Origin: Nitrospirota bacterium
GTDB taxonomy: Bacteria; Nitrospirota; Thermodesulfovibrionia; Thermodesulfovibrionales; Magnetobacteriaceae
Length of the DNA stretch: 22,987 bases
NCBI GenBank assembly: GCA_015233485.1
Contig: JADFXO010000004.1
Span: forward strand, 9,902-32,888
Reading direction: 5' to 3'
Under the pieces are notes generated by a model. The model did no database searches. It had not been told where the DNA came from and saw only the letters and a list, made by a program, of their open reading frames with translations. The first letter of the stretch is position 1. Each line of letters opens with the position of its first letter. Made by a program: the position numbers and the translations under genes. This document shows, piece by piece, positions 1-8,622 of the stretch.

Positions 1-84
1 GCGTCTGAGCGTAAGGACGAACCGAGGGAATCCATAGAAATGGTTAAAAAGAGGCTGATACAAAAGGGAAAAATAGTTGAGTGA
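1..84 (+). CDS. C-terminal fragment of an unidentified protein
   Basis: The first frame is open from the window edge to a TGA at 82-84 and encodes 27 residues ending KGKIVE. The peptide is highly charged (many K, R and E) and probably helical. Its start lies outside the window, so the product cannot be named. The gene converges on mutS, whose stop lies 37 bases downstream on the other strand. A small hairpin with a T-rich tail overlaps the stop codon, which fits a real gene end. It could still be a chance open frame. Confidence 0.5.
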   Translation, partial: ASERKDEPRESIEMVKKRLIQKGKIVE

Positions 85-100
85 TTACTCAATTTCCTTT
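77..100 (+). terminator. Possible intrinsic terminator between convergent genes
   Basis: TTGAGT and ACTCAA (77-82 and 87-92) form a 6-bp stem around a GATT loop, followed by TTTCCTTT. The stem is short and AT-rich, so this would be a weak terminator. Its position at the stop of the upstream gene and just before the mutS stop is the main support. Confidence 0.35.
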
Positions 101-120
101 ACACGCTCATATGCCGCCGA

Positions 121-2718
121 CTACCCTGACAATTTCTTGAGTTCCCTCAGCAGCGACAGTGCCGTCTCAGGCGTTGTTTTATTTATGTCGATCTTCGAAA
201 GTCTTTGTACGGCGGGGTGGACAATCATTGAGGAAAACAGGTCAAGCTGTGCCGCGGGTTTGCGCCTTTTGCGTATGGCGAATTTTTCGCCGCCCTCATC
301 GGGGGCATCCTTTTTTTCGAGTTCGGCAAGTATTTCCTTTGACCTGCCGATAATGCCGTCGGGCAGCCCCGCAAGCCTTGCCACCTGTATGCCGTAGCTC
401 TTGTCCGCGGAGCCTCGCACTATTTTTCTGACAAAGATTATCTCATCTCCCCACTCCTTTACCGAGACGTTGTAGTTTTTTACCCCGCGCGTGGTCAAGG
501 CCAGTTCGGTGAGTTCATTGTAGTGTGTGGCAAAGAGAGTGCGCGCGCCGACTTCGTTTGCGATATGCTCGGCAACCGCCCACGCTATGCTTATGCCATC
601 AAACGTGCTCGTCCCCCTGCCCACCTCATCAAGGATTATCAGGCTCCTTTGGGTCGCATTATTTATTATATTCGACGTCTCTATCATTTCCACCATGAAT
701 GTGCTCTGCCCCAGAGACAGATAATCGGACGCCCCGATTCGGGTGAAAATCCGGTCAACTATGCCGATTTCCGCCGCATCCACCGGCACAAACGAACCCA
801 TCTGCGCCATCAGCACAATCAGCGCTGTCTGGCGCATGAATGTCGATTTCCCCGCCATATTAGGTCCGGTTATTATGAGAAGTCTATCTTCGTCGAGGTC
901 AAGGTATGTGTCGTTGGGTATAAAACGCTCCACGCTGCGGGAGCGTTCTATTACGGGGTGGCGCCCTTCGGAGATGCGTATCTCGCCGGTGGAGGTTACA
1001 ACGGGTTTGACGTACTTGTTTTTCCTCGCGGTAACGGCGAGCGACTGTATATAGTCCAGCGCCGCAACGGCCTGGGCAGTCTCTCTCAGCTCATTGGCAT
1101 AGTAGATTGCCTTTTCGAGTAAATCTTTAAAACACTTATACTCAAGATTCTTTAGTTTTTCCTCCGCGCCGAGGATCTTATCCTCGTAGTCCTTTATCTC
1201 CGGCGTTACGTAGCGCTCGGCATTTGTGAGGGTTTGTTTCCTTATATAGTGGGCCGGGACGAGGTGGATGTTCATCTTCGTAACCTCTATATAGTAGCCA
1301 AAGACCCTGTTATAGGCTATCTTCAGGGAGTTTATCCCCGTGGCGGCACGCTCTTTCCCTTCGAGTTCTATCAGGTATGTCTTCCCCTTAGTTGACAGAT
1401 GCCGTAGCTCATCTATCTCCTTGTTAAATCCGTCTTTGATTATCCAGCCGTCTTTTACTGTGTTGGGTGGCGAATCAACGATAGAATCGTTTATCAGGTT
1501 GATTAAGGATGTAAAATCGGTTATTACGTCAGCAACTGTGGCTAAGAAGATGTTGTCAACGGCCTTGAGGATTGCCTTCAGCCCCGGCATTGCCTCAACG
1601 GAGGTCTTTATGGCAATTAAGTCCCTTGCGGAGGCGGTACCTTTGGTAAGCCTTGACGTAAGGCGCTCAATATCCTGAACCATCTTTAGCTTGATTCTAA
1701 GCTCATCTCTGAGTTTAAAATCTGTAAACAGAAACTCGACGGCGTCAAGTCTCTGTATTATATCGTTTTTAGCGATAAGGGGTTTTAAGATGTTCTCCCT
1801 AAGGAAGCGCGCGCCCATCGGGGTAAGCGTCTCATCCAGCACCGCTATGAGAGTGCCCTCTGATGAGCCGTCCCTGAGGCTGCTTACAAGCTCAAGATTT
1901 TTTATCGCCGCCATATCTAAAAACATGAACTCGTGGTTATTAAGCGTCCTGATTTTGCTGAACTCAAGGCCGGTCTTTTGTGTCTCTATCAGGTAAGACA
2001 ACAGCCCTCCGGCCGCGCGCACCGCGTCAGGTTTGTCCTCACAGCCGAATCCTTCGAGTGTGGATACCTTGAAAAAATTAAGCGCCGCCCTATAGGCCTC
2101 GCTATAGTCGAAGCAGTAGTCGTCATAGTATGAGGTGAAGAAGTTTTTGAGGATTACAGAGTAGTGTATGTCCTGTTTCAGGGACTGCGGACATAGAATT
2201 TCCTTAACGCCGAAGCGGTGTATCTCGTCTAAGAGCGACTCTGACGTCTCATAAACGGTGAACTGGCCGGTGGATATATCGGCTATGGCTATGCCGCAGA
2301 GGCTCGTGCCGGGGAAGAAACTCATAATAAAGGTGTTTTCTTTGGGGTTTTCGGGTTCGTATGTGCCGGGGGTGGCTACCCTTGTGACCTCGCGCCTTAC
2401 GATGCCCTTTGCAAGCGCGGCGTCTTCGGTTTGTTCGCACACCGCAACCTTGTACCCTGCGTTGACGAGTTTTTTCAGATACGCGTCAGCGGCAAAATAC
2501 GGCACGCCGCACATGGGCACAGGGTCTTTCTTTGTCTTGTTTCTGGATGTGAGGGCGATTTGAAGCACCTTTGAGGCAATAATGGCGTCCTCGCCGAACA
2601 TCTCATAAAAATCACCAAGCCGAAAAAATAGTATGGCGTCAGGATACGCCTTCTTTATCTCCCCGTGCTGCTTCATAACCGGGGTCGTCTCAATTAGTTT
2701 TTCAATAGAATCGCTCAT
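121..2718 (-). CDS. mutS: DNA mismatch repair ATPase MutS
   Basis: MutS dimers recognise base mismatches and small loops and recruit MutL in post-replicative repair. The 865-residue length is typical of full-length MutS1. The N-terminal domain carries the mismatch-reading Phe-x-Glu motif (F37, E39, in GDFYEMF). The C-terminal ATPase has a Walker A GPNMAGKS at 618-625, Walker B ILDE around 695-698, the GRGTSTFDG signature and the FATHYNEL motif. Near the C-terminus QLDLF (824-828) matches the consensus for binding the DNA polymerase sliding clamp. It is followed by the short helical tail that tetramerises MutS in other species. The ATG at 2718 is chosen because the family N-terminus (TPVMKQ) begins within ten residues of it; no clear ribosome binding site precedes it. 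All diagnostic motifs are intact. Confidence 0.97.
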   Translation of the reverse strand: MSDSIEKLIETTPVMKQHGEIKKAYPDAILFFRLGDFYEMFGEDAIIASKVLQIALTSRNKTKKDPVPMCGVPYFAADAYLKKLVNAGYKVAVCEQTEDAALAKGIVRREVTRVATPGTYEPENPKENTFIMSFFPGTSLCGIAIADISTGQFTVYETSESLLDEIHRFGVKEILCPQSLKQDIHYSVILKNFFTSYYDDYCFDYSEAYRAALNFFKVSTLEGFGCEDKPDAVRAAGGLLSYLIETQKTGLEFSKIRTLNNHEFMFLDMAAIKNLELVSSLRDGSSEGTLIAVLDETLTPMGARFLRENILKPLIAKNDIIQRLDAVEFLFTDFKLRDELRIKLKMVQDIERLTSRLTKGTASARDLIAIKTSVEAMPGLKAILKAVDNIFLATVADVITDFTSLINLINDSIVDSPPNTVKDGWIIKDGFNKEIDELRHLSTKGKTYLIELEGKERAATGINSLKIAYNRVFGYYIEVTKMNIHLVPAHYIRKQTLTNAERYVTPEIKDYEDKILGAEEKLKNLEYKCFKDLLEKAIYYANELRETAQAVAALDYIQSLAVTARKNKYVKPVVTSTGEIRISEGRHPVIERSRSVERFIPNDTYLDLDEDRLLIITGPNMAGKSTFMRQTALIVLMAQMGSFVPVDAAEIGIVDRIFTRIGASDYLSLGQSTFMVEMIETSNIINNATQRSLIILDEVGRGTSTFDGISIAWAVAEHIANEVGARTLFATHYNELTELALTTRGVKNYNVSVKEWGDEIIFVRKIVRGSADKSYGIQVARLAGLPDGIIGRSKEILAELEKKDAPDEGGEKFAIRKRRKPAAQLDLFSSMIVHPAVQRLSKIDINKTTPETALSLLRELKKLSG

Positions 2719-2803
2719 TTTAATGATAATCGTTCAGAATAACGCAATTTCAACAAGGTTCAGGTAAAGTTGGATAACAAAACCATTAACCGCCCTTCAC
2801 GGT

Positions 2804-2812
2804 AATATACCA
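2804..2812 (-). promoter_or_regulatory. Candidate extended -10 promoter for mutS
   Basis: On the minus strand TGG is followed by TATATT (2804-2809), an extended -10 element about 90 bases upstream of the mutS start. No good -35 is visible, which is tolerated for extended -10 promoters. Confidence 0.35.
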
Positions 2813-2872
2813 TAAAGCGGCAGCGGCGCGCAAATTTGACATGAAGATGGTCTGAATCTTTAATATTATTTA

Positions 2873-2881
2873 TGCTATACT
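2873..2881 (+). promoter_or_regulatory. Candidate extended -10 promoter for the restriction-modification genes
   Basis: TGC followed by TATACT (2876-2881) matches an extended -10 with one mismatch to TATAAT. A TTGACA occurs at 2836-2841, but the spacing of 34 bases is too long for it to be its -35. Transcription would start near 2888 and give a leader of about 100 bases before the methyltransferase gene. Confidence 0.35.
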
Positions 2882-2962
2882 ATCGGTGCGGACTGAGCGG
2901 TAGAGGTTACGATACGACGCGAGTAGAACTCTTATTTATCCGAATTTATCAGAGGGGTGTTG

Positions 2963-3004
2963 GTGAACATGATTACTAAGAGATATGAAAATGGGCATGT
3001 CTAA
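2963..3004 (+). promoter_or_regulatory. Putative 13-codon leader ORF overlapping the RM gene start
   Basis: A GTG at 2963 lies five bases after AGAGGGG (2951-2957), the best ribosome binding site in the leader. It opens a frame that reads NMITKRYENGHV after the start codon and stops with TAA at 3002-3004. The frame overlaps the first codons of the downstream gene, whose own candidate ATGs (2985, 2991, 2997) have only weak Shine-Dalgarno sequences. Translational coupling through this mini-ORF would explain how the downstream gene is initiated. It may also be a chance short frame. Confidence 0.3.
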
Positions 3005-5033
3005 AGAGAAATTAGCCGATCAAAAAGTCTTTGTCATTCCCGAAGGGAAGATTTGTGACTACATAGATGGAAAGGTCAGAAATGATACCCCTGAAGAGTA
3101 TGTCCGCCAAAATATTGAGAAACGCTTAGTCAATGAGCATAGATATGTTAAGGATAGAATACGGATAGAATATACCCTTAGTCTTGGCTCCAAAAAGCCA
3201 AGGGCGGATATTGTTGTCTTCCCTCAAAATTGTTCAATATTCTCCCAAGAGAAAGTCCAGATTATCATTGAGTGCAAGAAAGAGCTGCTTGAGCCAACAA
3301 ACAAGAAGGATGGAATTGGGCAGTTAAAGTCCTATATGGCTGCGTGTCCTAACTGTGAATGGGGTATGTGGACAAATGGTAAACACAAAGAAGTGTTCCG
3401 CAGACAGACAGATGCAAGTGGAAAAGTTTCCCTCATCGAATACAACGACATCCCGTCTTCTGATGGAATTGTTGAAGATATTGACCGGCCAAAACGTGGA
3501 AAATTAAAAGACGCCGTAGAAGATAATATGTTATTTGTTTTTAAAACCTGCCATAACCATATTTACGTAACAGATGGACTGCAAAAGCAACCAGCTTTCT
3601 TTGAATTTCTCAAAATCATTTTCTGCAAAATTGCCGATGAAAAAGACATCCCAAAACCTTTAGAGTTTTACACAACTTCCCAAGAGCGTTCAAATCCAGA
3701 TGGACAGTTGACCGTGAAAAACCGTATCGCAAAAATCTTTGAGCGTGTTAAGAAGCTGCATAGCAACATCTTTGACAGTAATGATGAGATTAAACTTCAA
3801 CCTCGCAGTTTGGCTTATATCGTTTCAGAGCTGCAAAAATATAGTTTGCTTAATACTCATATAGATATTAAAGGTAAGGCATATGAGGAGCTTGTAGGTG
3901 CAAATTTGAGAGGTGACAGAGGAGAGTTTTTCACACCGCGCAACGTAATGCACATGACTGTCGGTATGATAGCCCCTAAGCAAGATGAGAAAGTGCTTGA
4001 TCCATCATGCGGTACAGGCGGATTCTTAGTTATCGCTATGAATAAGGTAAGAGAAGAACTCGAAGCCACAATGTCGAAGGAATTTAATAAGCCCAAGAGG
4101 GAATGGTCAACAGAGGAAAATAATATTGTCCGTGACAAGGTGGTTGAGATAGCCAAAAACAACTTTTTTGGCTTTGACATTAACCCTGACTTAACTAAAG
4201 CAACAAAGATGAACATGGTAATGAACAATGACGGAAGTGGAAATATTCTTCAGAACGATTCATTAAAACCCCCGCACGAGTGGTCGCACGAATTCAAAAA
4301 TCAGTTGGCGAGCGCATTAGGTATTAACCTGAAGGATATAAAGAACCATAAGGGAATAGAATTTTTTGATGTTATTGTTACTAATCCGCCCTTTGGGAGT
4401 AAGATTCCTATTAGAGATTCACAGATGCTTGAGCAGTTTGAACTTGGCTATATATGGGAAAAGGACAAAATCACAAAAAGATGGCGTAAAACAAACAGAC
4501 TTCAAGGTTCTGTCCCGCCTGAACAGCTTTTTATCGAAAGGTGTTTACAATTTCTTAAGCCGGGGGGGCGGCTAGGGATAGTCCTTCCTGATTCTATATT
4601 GGGTGCGCCAGGGCTTGGGTTTATACGCGAATGGCTTATGATGAGAACAAAGGTAATTGCAAGCATTGACTTACACTCAGATACTTTCCAACCTCGAAAC
4701 GGCACACAAACATCGGTGCTATTCCTGAAGAAAAAAACTCAGAAAGAAATGGATGAGGAGGCGAAGTCAGGCAAGATTATGGATTACAACATCTTCATGG
4801 CAATCGTTGATAGAATTGGCCATGACAAGAGGGGCAATCCTATATTCAAACGCGATATACAAGGAAACGAGTTACTTGTCCCTGAAGAGGTCGATATTAT
4901 TGAATCTGGAGAGACAGCTGATGATGAGAAGGCGGCAATAACTCAATCAAAAAAGAAAGTGATAGACGATCAAACCCCGTTAGTTGCAGAAGTATTCAAA
5001 AAATGGAAGCTGCAAGAAGGTATCGAATGGTAA
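2985..5033 (+). CDS. Nuclease-methyltransferase fusion, type I/IIG-like N6-adenine RM protein
   Basis: A 682-residue fusion of a restriction nuclease domain and an adenine methyltransferase. The N-terminal 140 residues resemble the HsdR N-terminal PD-(D/E)XK fold: D75 in RADIVVF, E96-C-K98 in IIIECKK, and a Q113-xxx-Y117 motif. The methyltransferase half has GDRGEFFTPRN (310-320), the SAM-binding LDPSCGTGGF (338-347) and the catalytic NPPF (467-470). It overlaps the downstream specificity gene by 7 bases, so the two are one operon. No DEAD/DEAH translocase is present, so this is not a classical type I HsdR system. The layout (R and M fused, S separate) resembles type IIB enzymes such as BcgI. 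The start is uncertain among ATGs at 2985, 2991 and 2997. The locus looks AT-richer than mutS and moxR, suggesting acquisition. An alternative is a solitary methyltransferase with an inactive nuclease, but the catalytic residues look intact. Confidence 0.85.
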   Translation: MKMGMSKEKLADQKVFVIPEGKICDYIDGKVRNDTPEEYVRQNIEKRLVNEHRYVKDRIRIEYTLSLGSKKPRADIVVFPQNCSIFSQEKVQIIIECKKELLEPTNKKDGIGQLKSYMAACPNCEWGMWTNGKHKEVFRRQTDASGKVSLIEYNDIPSSDGIVEDIDRPKRGKLKDAVEDNMLFVFKTCHNHIYVTDGLQKQPAFFEFLKIIFCKIADEKDIPKPLEFYTTSQERSNPDGQLTVKNRIAKIFERVKKLHSNIFDSNDEIKLQPRSLAYIVSELQKYSLLNTHIDIKGKAYEELVGANLRGDRGEFFTPRNVMHMTVGMIAPKQDEKVLDPSCGTGGFLVIAMNKVREELEATMSKEFNKPKREWSTEENNIVRDKVVEIAKNNFFGFDINPDLTKATKMNMVMNNDGSGNILQNDSLKPPHEWSHEFKNQLASALGINLKDIKNHKGIEFFDVIVTNPPFGSKIPIRDSQMLEQFELGYIWEKDKITKRWRKTNRLQGSVPPEQLFIERCLQFLKPGGRLGIVLPDSILGAPGLGFIREWLMMRTKVIASIDLHSDTFQPRNGTQTSVLFLKKKTQKEMDEEAKSGKIMDYNIFMAIVDRIGHDKRGNPIFKRDIQGNELLVPEEVDIIESGETADDEKAAITQSKKKVIDDQTPLVAEVFKKWKLQEGIEW

Positions 5034-6505
5034 GGTCAAATGACGCAATAATTCAAGACTTATCTATTGTTGAAATACAGGATATTCCGGAGGAGGATTT
5101 AAGCTGGTCAACGGTTTCTTTATCTGAAGTCATTGAACGGGATTGTAGACTTGAGGCAAGCGTGTATAACATAGAAGGAAAACACGCAAGGGAAGTTTTA
5201 AAAAAGAATAGATGGAAAAATAAAACGGTTAGCGGAGAAAACGGATTAGCCACGGTCTATCATAGGCCACGGTTTAAAAGAATATTTGTAGAAAAGTCGG
5301 ACTTTCCTATTTACCAGCCTTCTCAAGTTAATGAGATATATCCAAAACCTTATTTATATATATCTGAAATGACTGAAACCGATATTGAATCATTAAGAGT
5401 TACTAAGAATCAGATTTTAATGACATGTTCCGGCACTATTGGCAATTGCACACTGGTCAGCAGGACATTAAATGGGTGCATTTTGAGCCATGACCTTTTA
5501 AGAATAAAAGCAAAAGATGGGCATGACACAGGATATATTTATACATTCCTGAAAACAAAAACTGGACGCACTCTCGTTAATACTAATAACTATGGAGCTG
5601 TTGTCGAGCATATTGAGCCTGCGCACTTAGCTAATATTCCGATACCTGATGCCCCGATAGCCATCAGGAAAGAGATTGACTGCTTAATTATAAAATCGTT
5701 TGAACTTCGAGACGAATCTAACGACTTGATAGATGAGGCTCATAAATTGATGATCCCCGAACTTAAACTCCCTCCCATTGAAAAAATAAGACCCATTTAC
5801 TATGATAAAACGGCAGAATTTAAAAACTACACAGTGAAACTAAGTAGATTAAATAACCGTTTAGATTCATCTTACCATATTCCAATTGTAGATTCAATTA
5901 TGGGCATATTAAAGGAAACTGCTGGAGAGATAACCACATTGGGAGATAATAGGATAAGCAAAGAAATCATGCTTCCCGGCAGATTTAAAAGGGTTTATGT
6001 TATTGAAGGACAGGGTGTAGTCTTTTTCGGTGGAAAGCAATTGCATGAACTTGACCCTTCAAACAATAAATACCTTTCGCTAACTCATCATGCAAGCAGA
6101 ATCAAAAAAGAACTTACAATAAAAGAAAATTTCATATTGGTTACAAGAAGTGGAACGATAGGAAGGATAACAATCGTGCCAAAGCACTGGGAAAATTGGA
6201 TTGCGAGTGAGCATATAATTAGGATAGTGCCATTGGATAAGTCTATTGCTGGCTATGTCTATTGCTGGCTATCATCGGATTATGGATATGAATTAATAAA
6301 GAGATTTACATACGGATCGGTTGTAGACGAAATAGATGATACACACATGTCGCAGGTTCAAATTCCATTACTTAAAAACAAAACCATACAGGAAAAGATA
6401 AATACCTTAGTTCTAACGGCGAATCAAAAGAGGTATGAAGCTTATATTCTTGAGCAAAAAGCTATTATGTCAATGAATGATGCGGTTATCTTTGCAGAGG
6501 CGTAG
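5027..6505 (+). CDS. Specificity (S) subunit with two target recognition domains
   Basis: HsdS-like DNA specificity protein of 492 residues that would direct the upstream nuclease-methyltransferase. It has two tandem target-recognition halves, each with the family's SGTIG core (CSGTIGNCTLVS in the first, RSGTIGRITIVP in the second). Each is followed by a helical spacer segment typical of HsdS dimer arms. Two TRDs imply a bipartite recognition sequence. The ATG at 5027 is preferred over the one at 5003: AGAAGG (5015-5020) lies six bases upstream, and ATGGTAA overlaps the stop of the upstream gene, giving classic translational coupling. The stop is followed by 90 bases before moxR. No catalytic domain is visible. 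Base composition is AT-rich like its partner. Confidence 0.87.
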   Translation: MVRSNDAIIQDLSIVEIQDIPEEDLSWSTVSLSEVIERDCRLEASVYNIEGKHAREVLKKNRWKNKTVSGENGLATVYHRPRFKRIFVEKSDFPIYQPSQVNEIYPKPYLYISEMTETDIESLRVTKNQILMTCSGTIGNCTLVSRTLNGCILSHDLLRIKAKDGHDTGYIYTFLKTKTGRTLVNTNNYGAVVEHIEPAHLANIPIPDAPIAIRKEIDCLIIKSFELRDESNDLIDEAHKLMIPELKLPPIEKIRPIYYDKTAEFKNYTVKLSRLNNRLDSSYHIPIVDSIMGILKETAGEITTLGDNRISKEIMLPGRFKRVYVIEGQGVVFFGGKQLHELDPSNNKYLSLTHHASRIKKELTIKENFILVTRSGTIGRITIVPKHWENWIASEHIIRIVPLDKSIAGYVYCWLSSDYGYELIKRFTYGSVVDEIDDTHMSQVQIPLLKNKTIQEKINTLVLTANQKRYEAYILEQKAIMSMNDAVIFAEA

Positions 6506-6595
6506 TATCGCCCCCGTCTGGCATTTGTCAGGCTCTCTGTGATAGAATTATAGCGTGATCGTTGTCTAAGATTTAAAACAGGAGGCTCAGAGAAG

Positions 6596-7591
6596 ATGGC
6601 TGATAGGGACATTGTACTTATCAACGAGAAGGTTAAAAGGGAAAGCGCGTTTATTAGCCTGCTCATGTCAGAGCTTGAGAAAATCATTGTAGGACAAAGG
6701 TATCTCCTTGAAAGGCTGCTTGTTGGGATACTGGCAAACGGCCATGTGCTGCTTGAGGGCGTGCCGGGACTGGCTAAGACCACCGCTGTTAAGGCGCTCG
6801 CTCAGGCGATTAAGACCGATTTCAGGCGCATACAGTTTACGCCTGACCTCCTGCCCGCCGACATCATCGGCACTCAGGTCTATAACCCCAGAGACGGGAC
6901 TTTTTCAACAAAAAAAGGCCCTGTTTTTTCTAACATCGTCCTCGCCGACGAGATAAACCGCGCCCCGGCGAAGGTTCAAAGCGCTCTGCTTGAGGCAATG
7001 CAGGAACGGCAGGTCACAATCGGCGACAACACATATAAACTTAATGAACCGTTCTTAGTACTGGCAACTCAAAATCCCATCGAACAAGAAGGCACATATC
7101 CCCTGCCGGAGGCCCAGACCGACAGGTTCATGCTGAAGGTAAAGTTAACCTACCCCGATAAGGATGAGGAACGCGTAATCCTCAAACGCATGGCCTTTAC
7201 CTCTAAGGAGATTAACGCCTCTGCCGTTGTAACCCCTGGCGACATTATGAACGCGCGCATGGTCATTGATGAGGTCTATATGGACGAAAAGATAGAAAAA
7301 TATATCGTCGATATCGTCTTTGCCACAAGAAAGCCGCAGGACTATAAGCTCGGTGAGCTGTCGGGACTTATCCAGTACGGGGCATCGCCACGCGCTACGA
7401 TTTACCTTGCCCTTGCCGCCAAGGCATACGCCTTTATCCAGGGCAGGGGTTTTGTCACGCCGCAGGACGTTAAATCCATCGGCCCTGACGTATTAAGACA
7501 CCGTGTCATCGTCAGCTACGAGGCCGAGGCCGAGGACAAGACTTCTGAGGACATCGTGCGCCGCATCCTCGAAGAAGTGGAAGTCCCGTAA
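6596..7591 (+). CDS. moxR: MoxR-family AAA+ ATPase
   Basis: A 331-residue AAA+ ATPase of the MoxR family, chaperone-like enzymes that usually act with VWA-domain proteins encoded next to them. Walker A is GVPGLAKT (55-62) and Walker B is VLADEINR (115-122, with D118 and E119). Sensor 1 is around N160 in LATQNPIEQEGTYPLPEAQ. The C-terminal lid carries the family's SPRATIYLALAAKAYAF stretch. AGGAGG at 6580-6585 lies ten bases before the ATG. It heads a plus-strand operon: the DUF58 gene begins ten bases after its stop, then come the Bat genes. The likely role is ATP-driven remodelling of the Bat VWA proteins at the inner membrane. Confidence 0.95.
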   Translation: MADRDIVLINEKVKRESAFISLLMSELEKIIVGQRYLLERLLVGILANGHVLLEGVPGLAKTTAVKALAQAIKTDFRRIQFTPDLLPADIIGTQVYNPRDGTFSTKKGPVFSNIVLADEINRAPAKVQSALLEAMQERQVTIGDNTYKLNEPFLVLATQNPIEQEGTYPLPEAQTDRFMLKVKLTYPDKDEERVILKRMAFTSKEINASAVVTPGDIMNARMVIDEVYMDEKIEKYIVDIVFATRKPQDYKLGELSGLIQYGASPRATIYLALAAKAYAFIQGRGFVTPQDVKSIGPDVLRHRVIVSYEAEAEDKTSEDIVRRILEEVEVP

Positions 7592-7601
7592 CCATATCGC
7601 C

Positions 7602-8483
7602 ATGCTTCCTAACGAAGTAATTAAAAACATCCGAAGGGTGGAGATAAAGACACGCCGCATGGCCGCGGATTTCTTTACCGGCCACTACCGGAGCGTCTTC
7701 AAGGGCCGCGGTATGGAATTTGACGAGGTGCGCCAGTACACCCCCGGCGATGATATTCGCTCCATTGACTGGAACGTTACGGCGAGGATGGGCGAGCCGT
7801 TCATCAAAAAATTCGTCGAAGAGCGTGAGCTTACAATAATATTTCTCCTTGATCTTTCCCAATCCTGCGTCTTTGCCACTACGACGCGGCTAAAGCGGGA
7901 TTTGGCCGCAGAGCTTAGCTCCGTGCTGGCCCTCTCTGCTATCAGAAACAACGACAAGGTGGGGTTTATCGCCTTCACCGACAAGATAGAGAAATTCATC
8001 CCGCCCGCCAAGGGGCTGAAGCACGTCTTATGGGTTGTAAGAGAATCCCTCTATTTTAAGCCGCAGGGCAAGGGCACGGACATAGCGGCTGCCATCGAAT
8101 ATCTGAATAAGGTAAGCAGCCGAAGGGCCGTCGTGTTTATTATATCCGATTTCCATGCCCCCGAATATTCAAAGGCGCTGTCGATTGCCAACAAAAGGCA
8201 CGACGTCATAGCCGTAACGCTTACCGACCCTGTGGAACTCGCCCTGCCCAATGTCGGAATGATAACGCTTGAGGACGCCGAGACGGGGAAGATATTTGTC
8301 GTTGATACATCAAGCGCCGCCGTAAGAGGGCAGTATAAGGAAAAGGCCGCGCGGCTTTTTGAGGCGCGTAAACGGCTCTTTCGCACAAGCGGCATTGACC
8401 ACATAGAGATTACCACCGATGTGCCCTACATTAAGACCCTGATAAGATTTTTCAGGATGAGAGAAAGGAGGCTGAGCCGATAA
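7602..8483 (+). CDS. DUF58 / VWA-like protein of the MoxR-Bat operon
   Basis: A 293-residue DUF58 protein, the usual partner of MoxR ATPases. It carries the family signature GRGMEFDEVRQYTPGDD followed by IRSIDWN (36-57). A von Willebrand A-like fold follows, with a DLSQS MIDAS-type motif at 84-88, GTDIAAAI and an IISDF strand. No signal peptide is visible, so it is probably cytoplasmic or peripheral to the membrane. The ATG at 7602 is chosen because family homology begins there; the open frame extends further upstream only inside moxR in another frame. No strong ribosome binding site is seen, so coupling to moxR translation is likely. Its stop is immediately followed by a dispersed repeat. 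Confidence 0.92.
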   Translation: MLPNEVIKNIRRVEIKTRRMAADFFTGHYRSVFKGRGMEFDEVRQYTPGDDIRSIDWNVTARMGEPFIKKFVEERELTIIFLLDLSQSCVFATTTRLKRDLAAELSSVLALSAIRNNDKVGFIAFTDKIEKFIPPAKGLKHVLWVVRESLYFKPQGKGTDIAAAIEYLNKVSSRRAVVFIISDFHAPEYSKALSIANKRHDVIAVTLTDPVELALPNVGMITLEDAETGKIFVVDTSSAAVRGQYKEKAARLFEARKRLFRTSGIDHIEITTDVPYIKTLIRFFRMRERRLSR

Positions 8484-8606
<123 letters not shown>

Positions 8607-8622
8607 GGGTTTTTATGATAAA

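Noticed and set aside
523..1122. 199-residue plus-strand frame
   Set aside because: It lies wholly antisense to the conserved ATPase part of mutS and has no recognisable domain.
2836..2881. TTGACA and TATACT as one promoter for the RM genes
   Set aside because: The 34-base spacing is twice the usual; only the extended -10 is kept.
5003..5026. Earlier ATG for the specificity subunit
   Set aside because: AGAAGG is placed correctly for the ATG at 5027, and the eight extra residues have no support.
6525..6553. Promoter for moxR (TTGTCA with TAGAAT or TTATAG)
   Set aside because: Spacing is 12 bases for TAGAAT, and at 17 bases the -10 is a poor match; not convincing enough to list.
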